From: Bacteroidetes bacterium UBA4414
Lineage (GTDB): Bacteria > Bacteroidota > Bacteroidia > Chitinophagales > Chitinophagaceae
Direction: 5' to 3'
Assembly (NCBI GenBank): GCA_002389765.1
Contig: DGQM01000023.1
Coordinates: forward strand, 320,369-384,368
DNA: 64,000 bases
Of the stretch, positions 43,171-51,163 are shown piece after piece. The position numbers were made by a program, and so were the translations under genes. The notes beneath the pieces are model-generated. The model saw only the letters and a program-made list of their open reading frames with translations. It had not been told where the DNA came from and did not search any database. Position 1 is the first letter of the stretch. Each line of letters starts with the position of its first letter.

Positions 43171-43479
43171 ATGGCTATGATAAACATCCAATTCAACTAT
43201 TTATATAGAGATGGTGCCAACTACAAACAATTTGGCAGCGTTGTCTTTACAAATTTGCAAAAGTTATCTATCGAATTTATTAATGAAATCATATCTGAGA
43301 GGCTTATAGACTCTCTGTGGTTTTATGCAACTCGATGGGGATTAAAAGATTTGCACCATTTTGATTGGGATGATGAAATCGACCACATGCTGCATGAATA
43401 TGAAGATGTTGAATTAACAAATGAAGAACCAACTAATGGAGACATAGCAGACTTTCTACAATTAATAAAAAGTCATTAA
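43171..43479 (+). CDS. Small acidic protein of unknown function, second of a pair
   Basis: A 102-residue acidic protein: FNYLYRDGANYKQFGSVVFTN, then ISERLIDSLWFYATRWGLKDLHHFDWDDEIDHMLHEYEDVE. The wording recalls small conserved proteins scattered in accessory regions of Bacteroidota and cyanobacteria, but I cannot name a family. It begins exactly after the previous stop codon, so the pair is probably co-translated and may form a two-component module. Confidence 0.65.
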   Translation: MAMINIQFNYLYRDGANYKQFGSVVFTNLQKLSIEFINEIISERLIDSLWFYATRWGLKDLHHFDWDDEIDHMLHEYEDVELTNEEPTNGDIADFLQLIKSH

Positions 43480-43567
43480 TATAATAATTTTACGTAAATT
43501 TGCTATAGTAGTTCTTTGTCATAAATGCCATAAACCAGTATAGCACTAAGCAAATGTTTCAGCAAAC

Positions 43568-43586
43568 TGCCTGCGGTAGGCAGGCA
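43568..43586. repeat. TGCCTGC/GCAGGCA hairpin repeat
   Basis: A 7-bp perfect stem with loop GGTAG. It is the first of several short repeat units in the gene-free stretch 43480-43986. Confidence 0.6.
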
Positions 43587-43588
43587 AA

Positions 43589-43680
43589 TTGCAACAATTT
43601 GCAACAAAATCAGCAGCTAAACCATTGATTATCAATAGAGGGGTATTTGTTGCACAGTAAATTGCAACAAACTGCAACAA
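43589..43680. repeat. Four copies of TTGCAACAA, two 10-bp-phased pairs
   Basis: Exact TTGCAACAA at 43589, 43599 and 43662, and CTGCAACAA at 43672. Members of each pair are 10 bases apart, about one helical turn. An inverted piece (TTGTTGCA) lies at 43647. The second copy of the 14-bp flanking quasi-palindrome (43624-43637) sits between the pairs. No gene is visible. Confidence 0.55.
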
Positions 43681-43708
43681 TTTTCGGGCAATGCAAACCA
43701 CTCATTTC

Positions 43709-43738
43709 GCGAGGTTGCTTCGTTCCTCGCAATGACGG
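43709..43738. repeat. Dispersed GCGAGG...CCTCGCAATGACG repeat, copy 1
   Basis: GCGAGG and CCTCGC pair around TTGCTTCGTT, followed by AATGACG. This is the well-known dispersed intergenic repeat whose chance translation yields ARNEAT-type peptides in Bacteroidota genomes. A second copy lies at 43921. Confidence 0.7.
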
Positions 43739-43858
43739 GAGAGGTTGTGCCACGGGTGTTAATAGCCATCCTTAGCTTGGCAGCACAGTAGTAATACAGT
43801 AACATCGGAGCGTCAACAAAGCATTCAGATGTCATCAATGCTTTGCGCCTTTTCTTTG

Positions 43859-43888
43859 TTACTTTCTTTTTGCGCAAAAAGAAAGTAA
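43859..43888. repeat. 30-bp perfect palindrome
   Basis: TTACTTTCTTTTTGC is followed directly by its own reverse complement, with no loop. It belongs to another dispersed type, recognisable from lysine/arginine-rich chance translations (LRKKKVTKK). It could form a cruciform or a long RNA hairpin. Confidence 0.75.
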
Positions 43889-43920
43889 GTACTCGCTGGG
43901 AGAAGCGCAACACGAGACCA

Positions 43921-43952
43921 GATTGCTTCGTCGTACCTCCTCGCAATGACGC
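43921..43952. repeat. Dispersed GATTGCTTCGTCG...CCTCGCAATGACGC repeat, copy 2
   Basis: A variant of the unit at 43709-43738 in the same orientation, sharing TTGCTTCGT and CCTCGCAATGACG. With the palindrome at 43859 it closes the gene-free stretch between the small gene pair and the nucleoid protein gene. Confidence 0.65.
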
Positions 43953-43986
43953 AAATGGGGGTATGATGTGAGAGGGGGTCGGTTGC

Positions 43987-45039
43987 CTAAAACTCTTCGT
44001 CGTAGTATATCTTATAGTATTTCTTGCCGGTGGTTTGGTCGTAGCCTTTTTCTATCAGGTCTTTATCGCCGTGTATGTATATGTGAAAGTTCTTATCCAG
44101 CTTCAGTACGCTTTTAAATACGCGTGCCTGCTTTTTTACGGCTTGTACGGAGATATCAAACTGGTCGGGCAGGTCTATATCGTGGGTTTCGCTATAGGCT
44201 TCTTCAAATTTCTGAAACGAGCGTCGGATGCCATCGTCCTGTATCACTTCTTCTACAAAGCGCTTTTTATCAAAGGCGGTATTGTTCTTAAAAAACTCTA
44301 CCGATTTGTTGAGCATATCTATCTGCTCTGTCTTGTCTATCTCAAACTCTTCGGGTATCTGCTTGGCTATAAACTGCTTGGCTATGTTCAGAAACTCGTT
44401 GGTCTGGTAGTACTCATTGGCCTGTGGTACAATGCTCAGAAAAGTCTCTCGCCAGTACACGGCTTCCTCGCCCTTGTTGTTGGCATTGTCGTATATCAGC
44501 ACATCAAAACCGGCCTCTGCATTGCTTGCCAGCACCAGGCATGCTTTGTCCATCTTGCGGATGTCTATACCTTGCTTCAGTTGCAGCTCAAAGTCCTTGC
44601 CGGCAATATCCAGCTCCAGATAGTCGCTCTTGCTCTCTGCTTTAAATATGCCAATGGCATCTACATAGGCGCTGTTTACCACACAGTTTTCAAAATGGCA
44701 TACATACAGGTCGCCCGCTTTTATTTTGGGGTGGGTGGCGCTTTCGTACAGGTGTTTGGCTATGTTCATGGCGTGCTTGTGCAGGTCTGCAGGCTCTGCC
44801 AGTGTGTCGAGGCAGTAGTTATACACGCCGTTATAGTCCAGCGATACGGCATGGTCAAACTTGTATCGGCTCATATCCAGGGTAAAGCGGCTGAGCAATG
44901 CGGTACCGAGTATTATACGTTCGCGCTCCTCAAAAGCTATTGGGCGTGCGCTGTGCAGTATATCATCGCCCACACTTTTGTTGCCCACAAAGTGTACAGA
45001 CAAGGCTGTGAGCCGTGCATTGCTTAAATCCATCATCAT
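43987..45039 (-). CDS. 37-kDa nucleoid-associated protein (NdpA/YejK family)
   Basis: A 350-residue protein with the NA37 family pattern: VHFVGNKSVGDDILHSARPI near the N-terminus, MNIAKHLYESATHPKIKAGDLYVCHFENC at about 88-116, and a C-terminal RVFKSVLKLDKNFHIYIHGDKDLIEKGYDQTTGKKYYKIYYDEEF. Members bind DNA non-specifically, but their role is unclear. Three tandem ATGs are possible starts. It adjoins the accessory block and is divergent from a helicase gene. Confidence 0.88.
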   Translation of the reverse strand: MMMDLSNARLTALSVHFVGNKSVGDDILHSARPIAFEERERIILGTALLSRFTLDMSRYKFDHAVSLDYNGVYNYCLDTLAEPADLHKHAMNIAKHLYESATHPKIKAGDLYVCHFENCVVNSAYVDAIGIFKAESKSDYLELDIAGKDFELQLKQGIDIRKMDKACLVLASNAEAGFDVLIYDNANNKGEEAVYWRETFLSIVPQANEYYQTNEFLNIAKQFIAKQIPEEFEIDKTEQIDMLNKSVEFFKNNTAFDKKRFVEEVIQDDGIRRSFQKFEEAYSETHDIDLPDQFDISVQAVKKQARVFKSVLKLDKNFHIYIHGDKDLIEKGYDQTTGKKYYKIYYDEEF

Positions 45040-45141
45040 ACCCGATACCTGTGTTGAAGCGCAAATATAGAGAATAGCGCTTCGCCCATGGCAATTAAAG
45101 TAGTTATCTTTACACGGGTATTATATCAATACCGCACCCAT

Positions 45142-46383
45142 ATGAAGTTTCAGGATTACCACATTGCCGAGGATATTAAAAGAAGCCTTGCAGAGGCAGG
45201 GTTTAAACGCCCGACAGATATACAGTTCAAAGCCATCCCCTCTATACTAAAGGGCGATGATGTAATGGCCATTGCACAAACAGGCACGGGCAAGACGGCG
45301 GCTTTTGCCATACCCGTACTGCACAAGCTGCAGCAAAACCTGCACAAAGGCAATAAGGGCGAGATTCGCTGTCTGGTAATGGTACCTACCCGCGAACTGG
45401 CTATACAGATAGCAGATGTGTTCAAACAGATAGGCAAATACACCAAGCTGAGCATACTGGGCCTGTATGGCGGTGTGGAGCAGGATGCACAGATAAACAA
45501 GCTGGAGCGTGGCGTGGATATACTGATAGCTACCCCCGGCCGCATGTTCGACCTCATTAATCAGGAGCATGTAGACCTGAGCAGGGTAGAGATGCTGGTG
45601 CTCGACGAGGCAGACCACATGCTGGATCTCGGCTTTATCAAAGACATATACGGCATACTGAAGTTTATACCCAAACGCCACCAGACGCTATTCTTCTCTG
45701 CCACTATCGATAAAGAGATTAAAGACCTCGCCTATAGCATCGTTAATAACCCCATACGTATACAAATATCTCCCAAAGACCCCGTGTCTAAAAACGTAAA
45801 CCACGCAGTGGCTTATGTAGAGATGGATGATAAACGTTTCTTTCTGGAAAGGCTGGTGAAGGAATATCCTGAAAGTAAGATACTTGTGTTTGTACGTACC
45901 AAAGTGCGTGCAGAGCGTGTGCAGGCAGCTATGGATCGTGTAGGTATAAAAAGCATTACCATGCATGGCGGCAAGGAGCAGGCAGACAGGCTGCAGGTGA
46001 TGAAGGAATTTAAAACAGGCGAAGTAAAACTGCTGATAACAACCGATGTAAACGCACGCGGTATAGACATACCCGATGTAGATTATGTGGTAAACTATGA
46101 CCTGCCCGATGTTGCCGAAAACTATGTGCACCGTGTAGGCCGTACCGGTCGTGGTGTTAAGAAGGGGCAGGCAGTATCTTTTTGCAGCAAGGAAGAAAAG
46201 CCCATGCTGGATGAGATAGAGCAATATGTGGGCAAGCCCATACAGGAAATGAAGATTGATAAGAACGACTATCGCGAAACGATTGCATTTTCTGAAGAGG
46301 TACCTAACGACAATTGGCAACTACTGCTGGAGCAGGAAGAGAAAGCACAACAACAACTGAAAAAGAAAAAGAAACGCAAATAG
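45142..46383 (+). CDS. DEAD-box RNA helicase
   Basis: A 413-residue ATP-dependent RNA helicase. Motifs in order: the Q motif FKRPTDIQFKAIPSIL, Walker A AQTGTGKTAA, PTRELAIQI, TPGR, DEAD in VLDEADHMLDLGF, SAT, and HRVGRTGRG near the end. A lysine-rich tail (LKKKKKRK) follows, as in RhlE-like proteins of ribosome assembly and RNA decay. The start is the ATG at 45142 (MKFQDYHI), where family similarity begins; an in-frame ATG at 45088 adds 18 unlikely residues. Confidence 0.95.
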   Translation: MKFQDYHIAEDIKRSLAEAGFKRPTDIQFKAIPSILKGDDVMAIAQTGTGKTAAFAIPVLHKLQQNLHKGNKGEIRCLVMVPTRELAIQIADVFKQIGKYTKLSILGLYGGVEQDAQINKLERGVDILIATPGRMFDLINQEHVDLSRVEMLVLDEADHMLDLGFIKDIYGILKFIPKRHQTLFFSATIDKEIKDLAYSIVNNPIRIQISPKDPVSKNVNHAVAYVEMDDKRFFLERLVKEYPESKILVFVRTKVRAERVQAAMDRVGIKSITMHGGKEQADRLQVMKEFKTGEVKLLITTDVNARGIDIPDVDYVVNYDLPDVAENYVHRVGRTGRGVKKGQAVSFCSKEEKPMLDEIEQYVGKPIQEMKIDKNDYRETIAFSEEVPNDNWQLLLEQEEKAQQQLKKKKKRK

Positions 46384-46496
46384 TAAAAAATACTGTGCTA
46401 TATACTTCCACTGATAATGTAGAGCTTATTCTATGTTCAGGTTTTATTAACAGTATATCTTAGGCTCTTGGGGTTGGTTTTGCTATTTTCATTGGT

Positions 46497-47693
46497 ATGG
46501 GTTTAAGCACTTATACTATCATAATCATCCTCAGTTCTGTTATTATTCTCAGCTACTTGTTCAGTATGCTGAGCAAGAAAACCAATATCCCATCCGTACT
46601 CTTGCTGATAGGTACAGGTATTGTGGTAAAGCAGTTTGCAGGGCATTTGTGGTACAATGATGTTATCATCAACAAGCTGGTAAAAATACTCGGTGCCATC
46701 GGGCTCATCATGATAGTACTGGAGGCTGCGCTCGATTTGAAGCTGGGCAGGGAGAAGGTAAAACTCATCCGCAACTCACTGGGCTCTGCGCTGTTTATAT
46801 TCCTGATATCTGCCATAGGCATAGGTTTCCTGATAGTGCAGCAATTGGGTGTGTCGTTCGAGAATGCTTTTATCTATGCCGTGTCGCTCAGCATCATCAG
46901 CAGTGCTATTGTAATACCCAGCTCAGAAAATCTGCCCGAGGAAAAGAAAGAGTTTATTGTGTACGAGTCTTCTCTGTCAGACATCATCGGCATTATGGTA
47001 TTCAACTATATGCTGATGGACAATGTGATGAGTGCATCGTCTGCGGCAGTGTTTGGTGGTAAGATACTATTGGCTGTTATCATATCTGCGGCAGCTACTT
47101 TCTTGCTCATCTACATACTCACCCGTGCACAGTCGCACATCAAATTCTTTATGCTCTTTGCCGTACTGGCACTCATCTATGCACTGGGCGAGCAGATACA
47201 CCTGCCATCGCTACTGATAGTACTGGTATTCGGTTTGGTGTTCAACAATTATCCCTTCATTATGAAAGGGCCATTGAAGAAAGTATTTTATAACGAAGAT
47301 ATAGATGGCATACTCAGCTTTATGAAATCCATCACTGCCGAAACTTCTTTTCTGATACGTACATTCTTCTTCATCATATTCGGGTATAGCATAGACCTCA
47401 ATGTATTGCAGGAGAGAGAAGTGTGGGAGCTGGGTAGTATCATCATAGCTATTCTGTTCTTTGTACGCTTCTTGTATCTGCGCCTGATACTAAAGACCAA
47501 TCTGTTTCCCGAATTGTTCCTGATGCCGCGTGGATTGGTAACCATCCTGCTTTTCTACAGCATACCAGCCGGCAAGAGCATTGGCAATTTTAATGCGGGC
47601 ATCTTGTTTTTCGTAGTAGCAGTTACCAGCCTGCTGATGATGGTGGGGCTGCTTTTCTACAAAGGCAAAGACAAGGTAGAGATAGAAGAATAG
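46497..47693 (+). CDS. Cation:proton antiporter (monovalent cation/H+ antiporter superfamily)
   Basis: A 398-residue inner-membrane protein with about 12 helices. The family segments are IPSVLLLIGTGIVVKQF near residue 31, SLSIISSAIVIPSSENL, and the ion-site helix ESSLSDIIGIMVFNY, where the acidic residue is Asp in an S-D pair rather than the usual N-D or D-D. MPRGLVTILLFYSIP near the C-terminus matches the conserved Arg-containing helix. It likely exchanges Na+ or K+ for protons. Confidence 0.88.
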   Translation: MGLSTYTIIIILSSVIILSYLFSMLSKKTNIPSVLLLIGTGIVVKQFAGHLWYNDVIINKLVKILGAIGLIMIVLEAALDLKLGREKVKLIRNSLGSALFIFLISAIGIGFLIVQQLGVSFENAFIYAVSLSIISSAIVIPSSENLPEEKKEFIVYESSLSDIIGIMVFNYMLMDNVMSASSAAVFGGKILLAVIISAAATFLLIYILTRAQSHIKFFMLFAVLALIYALGEQIHLPSLLIVLVFGLVFNNYPFIMKGPLKKVFYNEDIDGILSFMKSITAETSFLIRTFFFIIFGYSIDLNVLQEREVWELGSIIIAILFFVRFLYLRLILKTNLFPELFLMPRGLVTILLFYSIPAGKSIGNFNAGILFFVVAVTSLLMMVGLLFYKGKDKVEIEE

Positions 47694-47707
47694 CTTATCT
47701 TACATAT

Positions 47708-48493
47708 ATGCGTCAACTACTGGTAGCTATACTGATTTGCTTTTGCGGTAATGTCCTTGCACAAACACCGAGGGAAATTGCCACACTGGTCAATAAACCT
47801 CGCAATAGCGCATCGTTACCTGCAGACTACTACATGCTGATAGCACCTGAAAATGAACTGGAGGCTTTTGATAGTACCTTCCGTAGGCAGACACCTAATG
47901 ATGTATTGACAAGACAAAAAGAAAAGCTCACCGAACGTAATAAAGTAACACTCCTACGCTGCGAGCAATGCGCATTGCCTTTTGTACAGTTGGATACTGC
48001 TGCCAATATCAAATTCAAAAGAAACCTGTACGGCTACTGGCGTGCAGTTGTGATACGCACTATCAGGTATAGCGATTCTATTTCTTACAGTACCGATTTG
48101 TTTTACCGCAATGCTGTGGTACAATTTGAAGACACCTCTGATTTGATTATCAGTATATCGGAAGATAACTTCAGGGTGTATTACAAAGACGCGGGTAAAG
48201 ACAGGTATCGCATTATTACCGATAGCAGATATGAGTTGGCAGGTAAACGCTTTCTGCTTACATACAAAAACCTGAAGAGCGAAGCCGATGTAATGCAAGT
48301 GGGTATAGACAAAGAGGGCAGGTTGATTATAAATAACAATACAGCCTATCAGCGCCGCGAAGAAGGGCATAGCAATGTGTATGCTACAAACACTACACAA
48401 CTGATACTTGAAAAACTAAACGTGCAGCAACTGCACTATAACGAAGAGAAAAAGAACAACCCTGTACCAAGCAGGAGGGTATCACCGAATTGA
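47708..48493 (+). CDS. Secreted protein of unknown function
   Basis: A 261-residue protein with a signal peptide (MRQLLVAILICFCGNVLAQ). The body is charged and probably beta rich. A Cys pair (LLRCEQCALPF) around residue 85 could bind metal or form a disulfide. No family is recognised. It starts 14 bases after the antiporter and its stop directly abuts that of the convergent glycosyltransferase gene. Confidence 0.7.
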   Translation: MRQLLVAILICFCGNVLAQTPREIATLVNKPRNSASLPADYYMLIAPENELEAFDSTFRRQTPNDVLTRQKEKLTERNKVTLLRCEQCALPFVQLDTAANIKFKRNLYGYWRAVVIRTIRYSDSISYSTDLFYRNAVVQFEDTSDLIISISEDNFRVYYKDAGKDRYRIITDSRYELAGKRFLLTYKNLKSEADVMQVGIDKEGRLIINNNTAYQRREEGHSNVYATNTTQLILEKLNVQQLHYNEEKKNNPVPSRRVSPN

Positions 48494-49621
48494 TTATTTC
48501 CCTACACACTTCAACACAGCATTCCATAGCTGCGCTGCAGATTTATCCCAGCTGAATTTTTTTACCTGCTCTTTGGCGTTGGCTATCAGTTTGGCACGCA
48601 GGGTTTCGTCTTTGTATAGCTGCTCCATCTTCAGCGCTATGTCCTCTACATCGGTAGGGTCTACCAACAGGCCTGCATCGCCTGCTACTTCCGGCATGCT
48701 CGATGTATTGCTGACAATACCCGGCACACCACATTCCAGTGCTTCCAATATTGGTATTCCAAAGCCTTCAAACAAAGAAGGGTATGCCAGTGCATAAGCA
48801 CCACCCATTACCTTGCTCAGCTCATCCACATTCATATAGCCTACCCACTTCACATCTTCTTTAAAAGGCATATCCTCACGCATGGCTATCAACTCTTCGT
48901 AGTTCCACCCGTAGCGGCCTACTACTACCAGCTTCATATTGCTGCGTGTTTTTTTCTTAAAGCGTATAAATGCCTTCAGCAGGTTTACCACATTCTTGCG
49001 AGGATGCAAAGCGCCTGCAAATACAAAGTACTCGCAGCCATCAGCATATTTTTCTTTTACAGCGTCACGCTCTTTCCAGTCCAGCGGCTTGTACTCGTCG
49101 TGCGCACCGTTGTACACGATGTCTATCTTATCTGCGGGTATATTATACTTCTCGCATATATCCTGCTTGCTGAAGCTCGATACTGTAACAAGGCGTGTAG
49201 CCTTCTCCGCAAAGCGCGGAGAGTAGTAGCGCCAGTATACCCTGTGGCTTCTTACCAGATGCTCGGGGTAATGCTCAAATGCCAGATCGTGTATTACCAA
49301 ACAAGTAGGCACTTTAGTGCTGAGCGACATATAGCCATCGGGAGACAAGAACACATCTGCCTTGTACTTCTTCAGCAAAGACGGTATGCGCCATTCAAAC
49401 CAGATATAAAACAGGATGGGGTGCCTTGCTTGTGGCGATACTACAACAGGCGTTACATTTGGTGCAAATACAAAAGATTCGTCATAGGGACGATCGAAGA
49501 AAAAGATGAACTCGTGTTCGGGGTGATTGCGCACCATACGCATCAGCGTTTGGTGAGTGAACCAGCCTATGCCCTCCAATTTATCTTTTAATAACAGCCT
49601 TGTATTTACCGCAATGCGCAT
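48494..49621 (-). CDS. Family 4 glycosyltransferase
   Basis: A 375-residue GT-B fold enzyme. The N-terminal Rossmann half starts MRIAVNTRLLLKDKLEGIGWFTHQTL; the C-terminal donor half has FAGALHPRKNVVNLLKAF, VGRYGWNYEEL and the EX7E-type signature PSLFEGFGIPILEALECGVPGIVSN. The start is the ATG ending at 49621, where the fold begins; an extension to 49792 crosses the divergent flippase gene. It is divergent from the flippase at 49676 with 54 bases between, suggesting a shared glycan pathway. A possible -7 box TATTTTTG (minus strand) is at 49631-49638. Confidence 0.92.
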   Translation of the reverse strand: MRIAVNTRLLLKDKLEGIGWFTHQTLMRMVRNHPEHEFIFFFDRPYDESFVFAPNVTPVVVSPQARHPILFYIWFEWRIPSLLKKYKADVFLSPDGYMSLSTKVPTCLVIHDLAFEHYPEHLVRSHRVYWRYYSPRFAEKATRLVTVSSFSKQDICEKYNIPADKIDIVYNGAHDEYKPLDWKERDAVKEKYADGCEYFVFAGALHPRKNVVNLLKAFIRFKKKTRSNMKLVVVGRYGWNYEELIAMREDMPFKEDVKWVGYMNVDELSKVMGGAYALAYPSLFEGFGIPILEALECGVPGIVSNTSSMPEVAGDAGLLVDPTDVEDIALKMEQLYKDETLRAKLIANAKEQVKKFSWDKSAAQLWNAVLKCVGK

Positions 49622-49675
49622 AGCTGGCGACAAAAATATAATTTTACCCCTAATAGCCTCGTTTATTTTACTGTA

Positions 49676-51112
49676 ATGCGTCGATTTTTCGTAAAAAACC
49701 TCCTGTTCATAATAGCCGTAAACCTGCTGGTGAAGCCTGTTTGGGTGTTTATGATAGACCGTACAGTACAAAACACTGTGGGCCACGAACAATACGGCAC
49801 ATATCAGGCATTATTAAATATCTGTATCGTTTTCCAGATATTGCTCGATTTCGGGCTTACCAATTACAACACCAACCTTATTTCTCAAAACCGCGACCGC
49901 CTACGTGAGCTTTTCCCTGCCATGCTAACAACAAGGTTGCTACTGATACTTGCCTATACTGCTATTGTATTTATAGCAGGGCTACTGCTCGGTTACCACA
50001 CATGGGAGCTTGGCTTGCTCTCGGGTGTATTAACGATACAAGCACTCAGTTCGTTAGTCTTGTACCTGCGCAGCAATATATCTGCCATGCAGTATTTCAA
50101 AACAGATGGTGTGCTCTCTGTAACAGACCGCCTGCTGATGATACTGATTTGCGGCTTCCTGTTGTACAATCCTGTTACAAGTGCAGGCTTCAAAATTGAA
50201 TGGTTTATATGGACGCAGATTTTCTGCTACGGGCTTACGGCCGTTGTAGCTATGTTCATCATCTTCCGCAAAACGGGTATTGCACCATCGTTGTCATTCA
50301 AAGTGCAGGAAGTATATGCGATTATTAAAAAGAGTTTCCCCTACGCTATACTGATACTGTTGATGAGCCTGCACATGCGCAGCGATATGATATTGGTAGA
50401 GCGCCTTGCCAGTAAAGACCAGGCAGGTATCTATGCCACCGCTACCCGCCTGCTGGATGTAAGTAATATGTTCGGAATCATGTTTGCGGGTGTACTACTT
50501 CCGCTGTTTGGCAAGATGATAGCCGAGCGCCAAAGTGTACAGTCCATCATCAAACTGAGTGTGAACATGCTGTTGCCTTTTGCATTTATACTCTGCATCA
50601 CAGCTTTTGTTTGGGGCAAAGACATTATGCAGATGCTCTACAAAAACGCAGGTACTTATGATGGTGATGTATTTGCTTGGGTAATGGCTGCCTTCCCTGC
50701 GTACTGTATCATGTACACCTATTCTACCCTGCTTACTGCCAATGGCAATATTGTATTGCTCAATAAAATATCGCTGGCAGGTGTTATCATCAGCCTATCG
50801 CTCAACTTCTACCTGATACCAATGCAGGAAGCGTTGGGTGCTGCCATCACATCGTGCATCACACAAACAGTGTTGGCTATCTGCTACGTCATCTTTTGCA
50901 GCAAAGAAGCTGCACTACCCAAAAACCTGAAATGGATAAGTGCGCATGTAGGTTTTGTAATACTGCTTGTGGCTATTGCTTATGGTGTAAAAACAACATC
51001 GCTGCATTGGTTTACACAAGTTGTTATAACAAGCATAGCAGGTGTAGTTGGTATGGTGGCTTTCCGTTTTGTATCTGTAAAAAGTGTGCAGACATTGCTG
51101 CAGAAAAAATAA
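49676..51112 (+). CDS. Polysaccharide flippase of the MOP superfamily
   Basis: A 478-residue membrane protein with 12-14 helices. The N-terminal FVKNLLFIIAVNLLVKPVWVFMIDRTVQNTVGHEQYGTYQALLNICI segment shows the usual start and the charged loop after helix 1; SMLHMRSDMILVERL-like and DQAGIYATATRLLDV segments mark the middle. It probably translocates lipid-linked glycan with the divergent glycosyltransferase. It is only distantly like the flippase at 9386. Confidence 0.85.
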   Translation: MRRFFVKNLLFIIAVNLLVKPVWVFMIDRTVQNTVGHEQYGTYQALLNICIVFQILLDFGLTNYNTNLISQNRDRLRELFPAMLTTRLLLILAYTAIVFIAGLLLGYHTWELGLLSGVLTIQALSSLVLYLRSNISAMQYFKTDGVLSVTDRLLMILICGFLLYNPVTSAGFKIEWFIWTQIFCYGLTAVVAMFIIFRKTGIAPSLSFKVQEVYAIIKKSFPYAILILLMSLHMRSDMILVERLASKDQAGIYATATRLLDVSNMFGIMFAGVLLPLFGKMIAERQSVQSIIKLSVNMLLPFAFILCITAFVWGKDIMQMLYKNAGTYDGDVFAWVMAAFPAYCIMYTYSTLLTANGNIVLLNKISLAGVIISLSLNFYLIPMQEALGAAITSCITQTVLAICYVIFCSKEAALPKNLKWISAHVGFVILLVAIAYGVKTTSLHWFTQVVITSIAGVVGMVAFRFVSVKSVQTLLQKK

Positions 51113-51138
51113 AGGAGCCTCCCTTTCAGAAGACTCCT
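51113..51138. terminator. Terminator between the flippase and aldo-keto reductase genes
   Basis: AGGAGCCT pairs with AGACTCCT (8 bp, one G-T) around a 10-base loop. On the minus strand it is followed by TTTATTTTTT, so it serves mainly the reductase gene, and possibly both converging genes. Confidence 0.6.
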
Positions 51139-51163
51139 CTATTTGATATAAAAAACTTTGTAC

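Noticed and set aside
43568..43608. Possible CRISPR-like array from repeated TTGCAACAA
   Set aside because: The units are 9 bases with 1-base gaps, there are no spacers of proper length, and no cas genes are in the window.
43632..43946. A 104-residue reading frame containing MRGGTTKQSG, LRKKKVTKK and ARNEATSRN
   Set aside because: These peptides are typical chance translations of dispersed Bacteroidota repeats; there is no start context or domain.
49622..49792. N-terminal extension of the family 4 glycosyltransferase
   Set aside because: It crosses the start of the divergent flippase gene, and the GT-B fold begins at the internal ATG ending at 49621.
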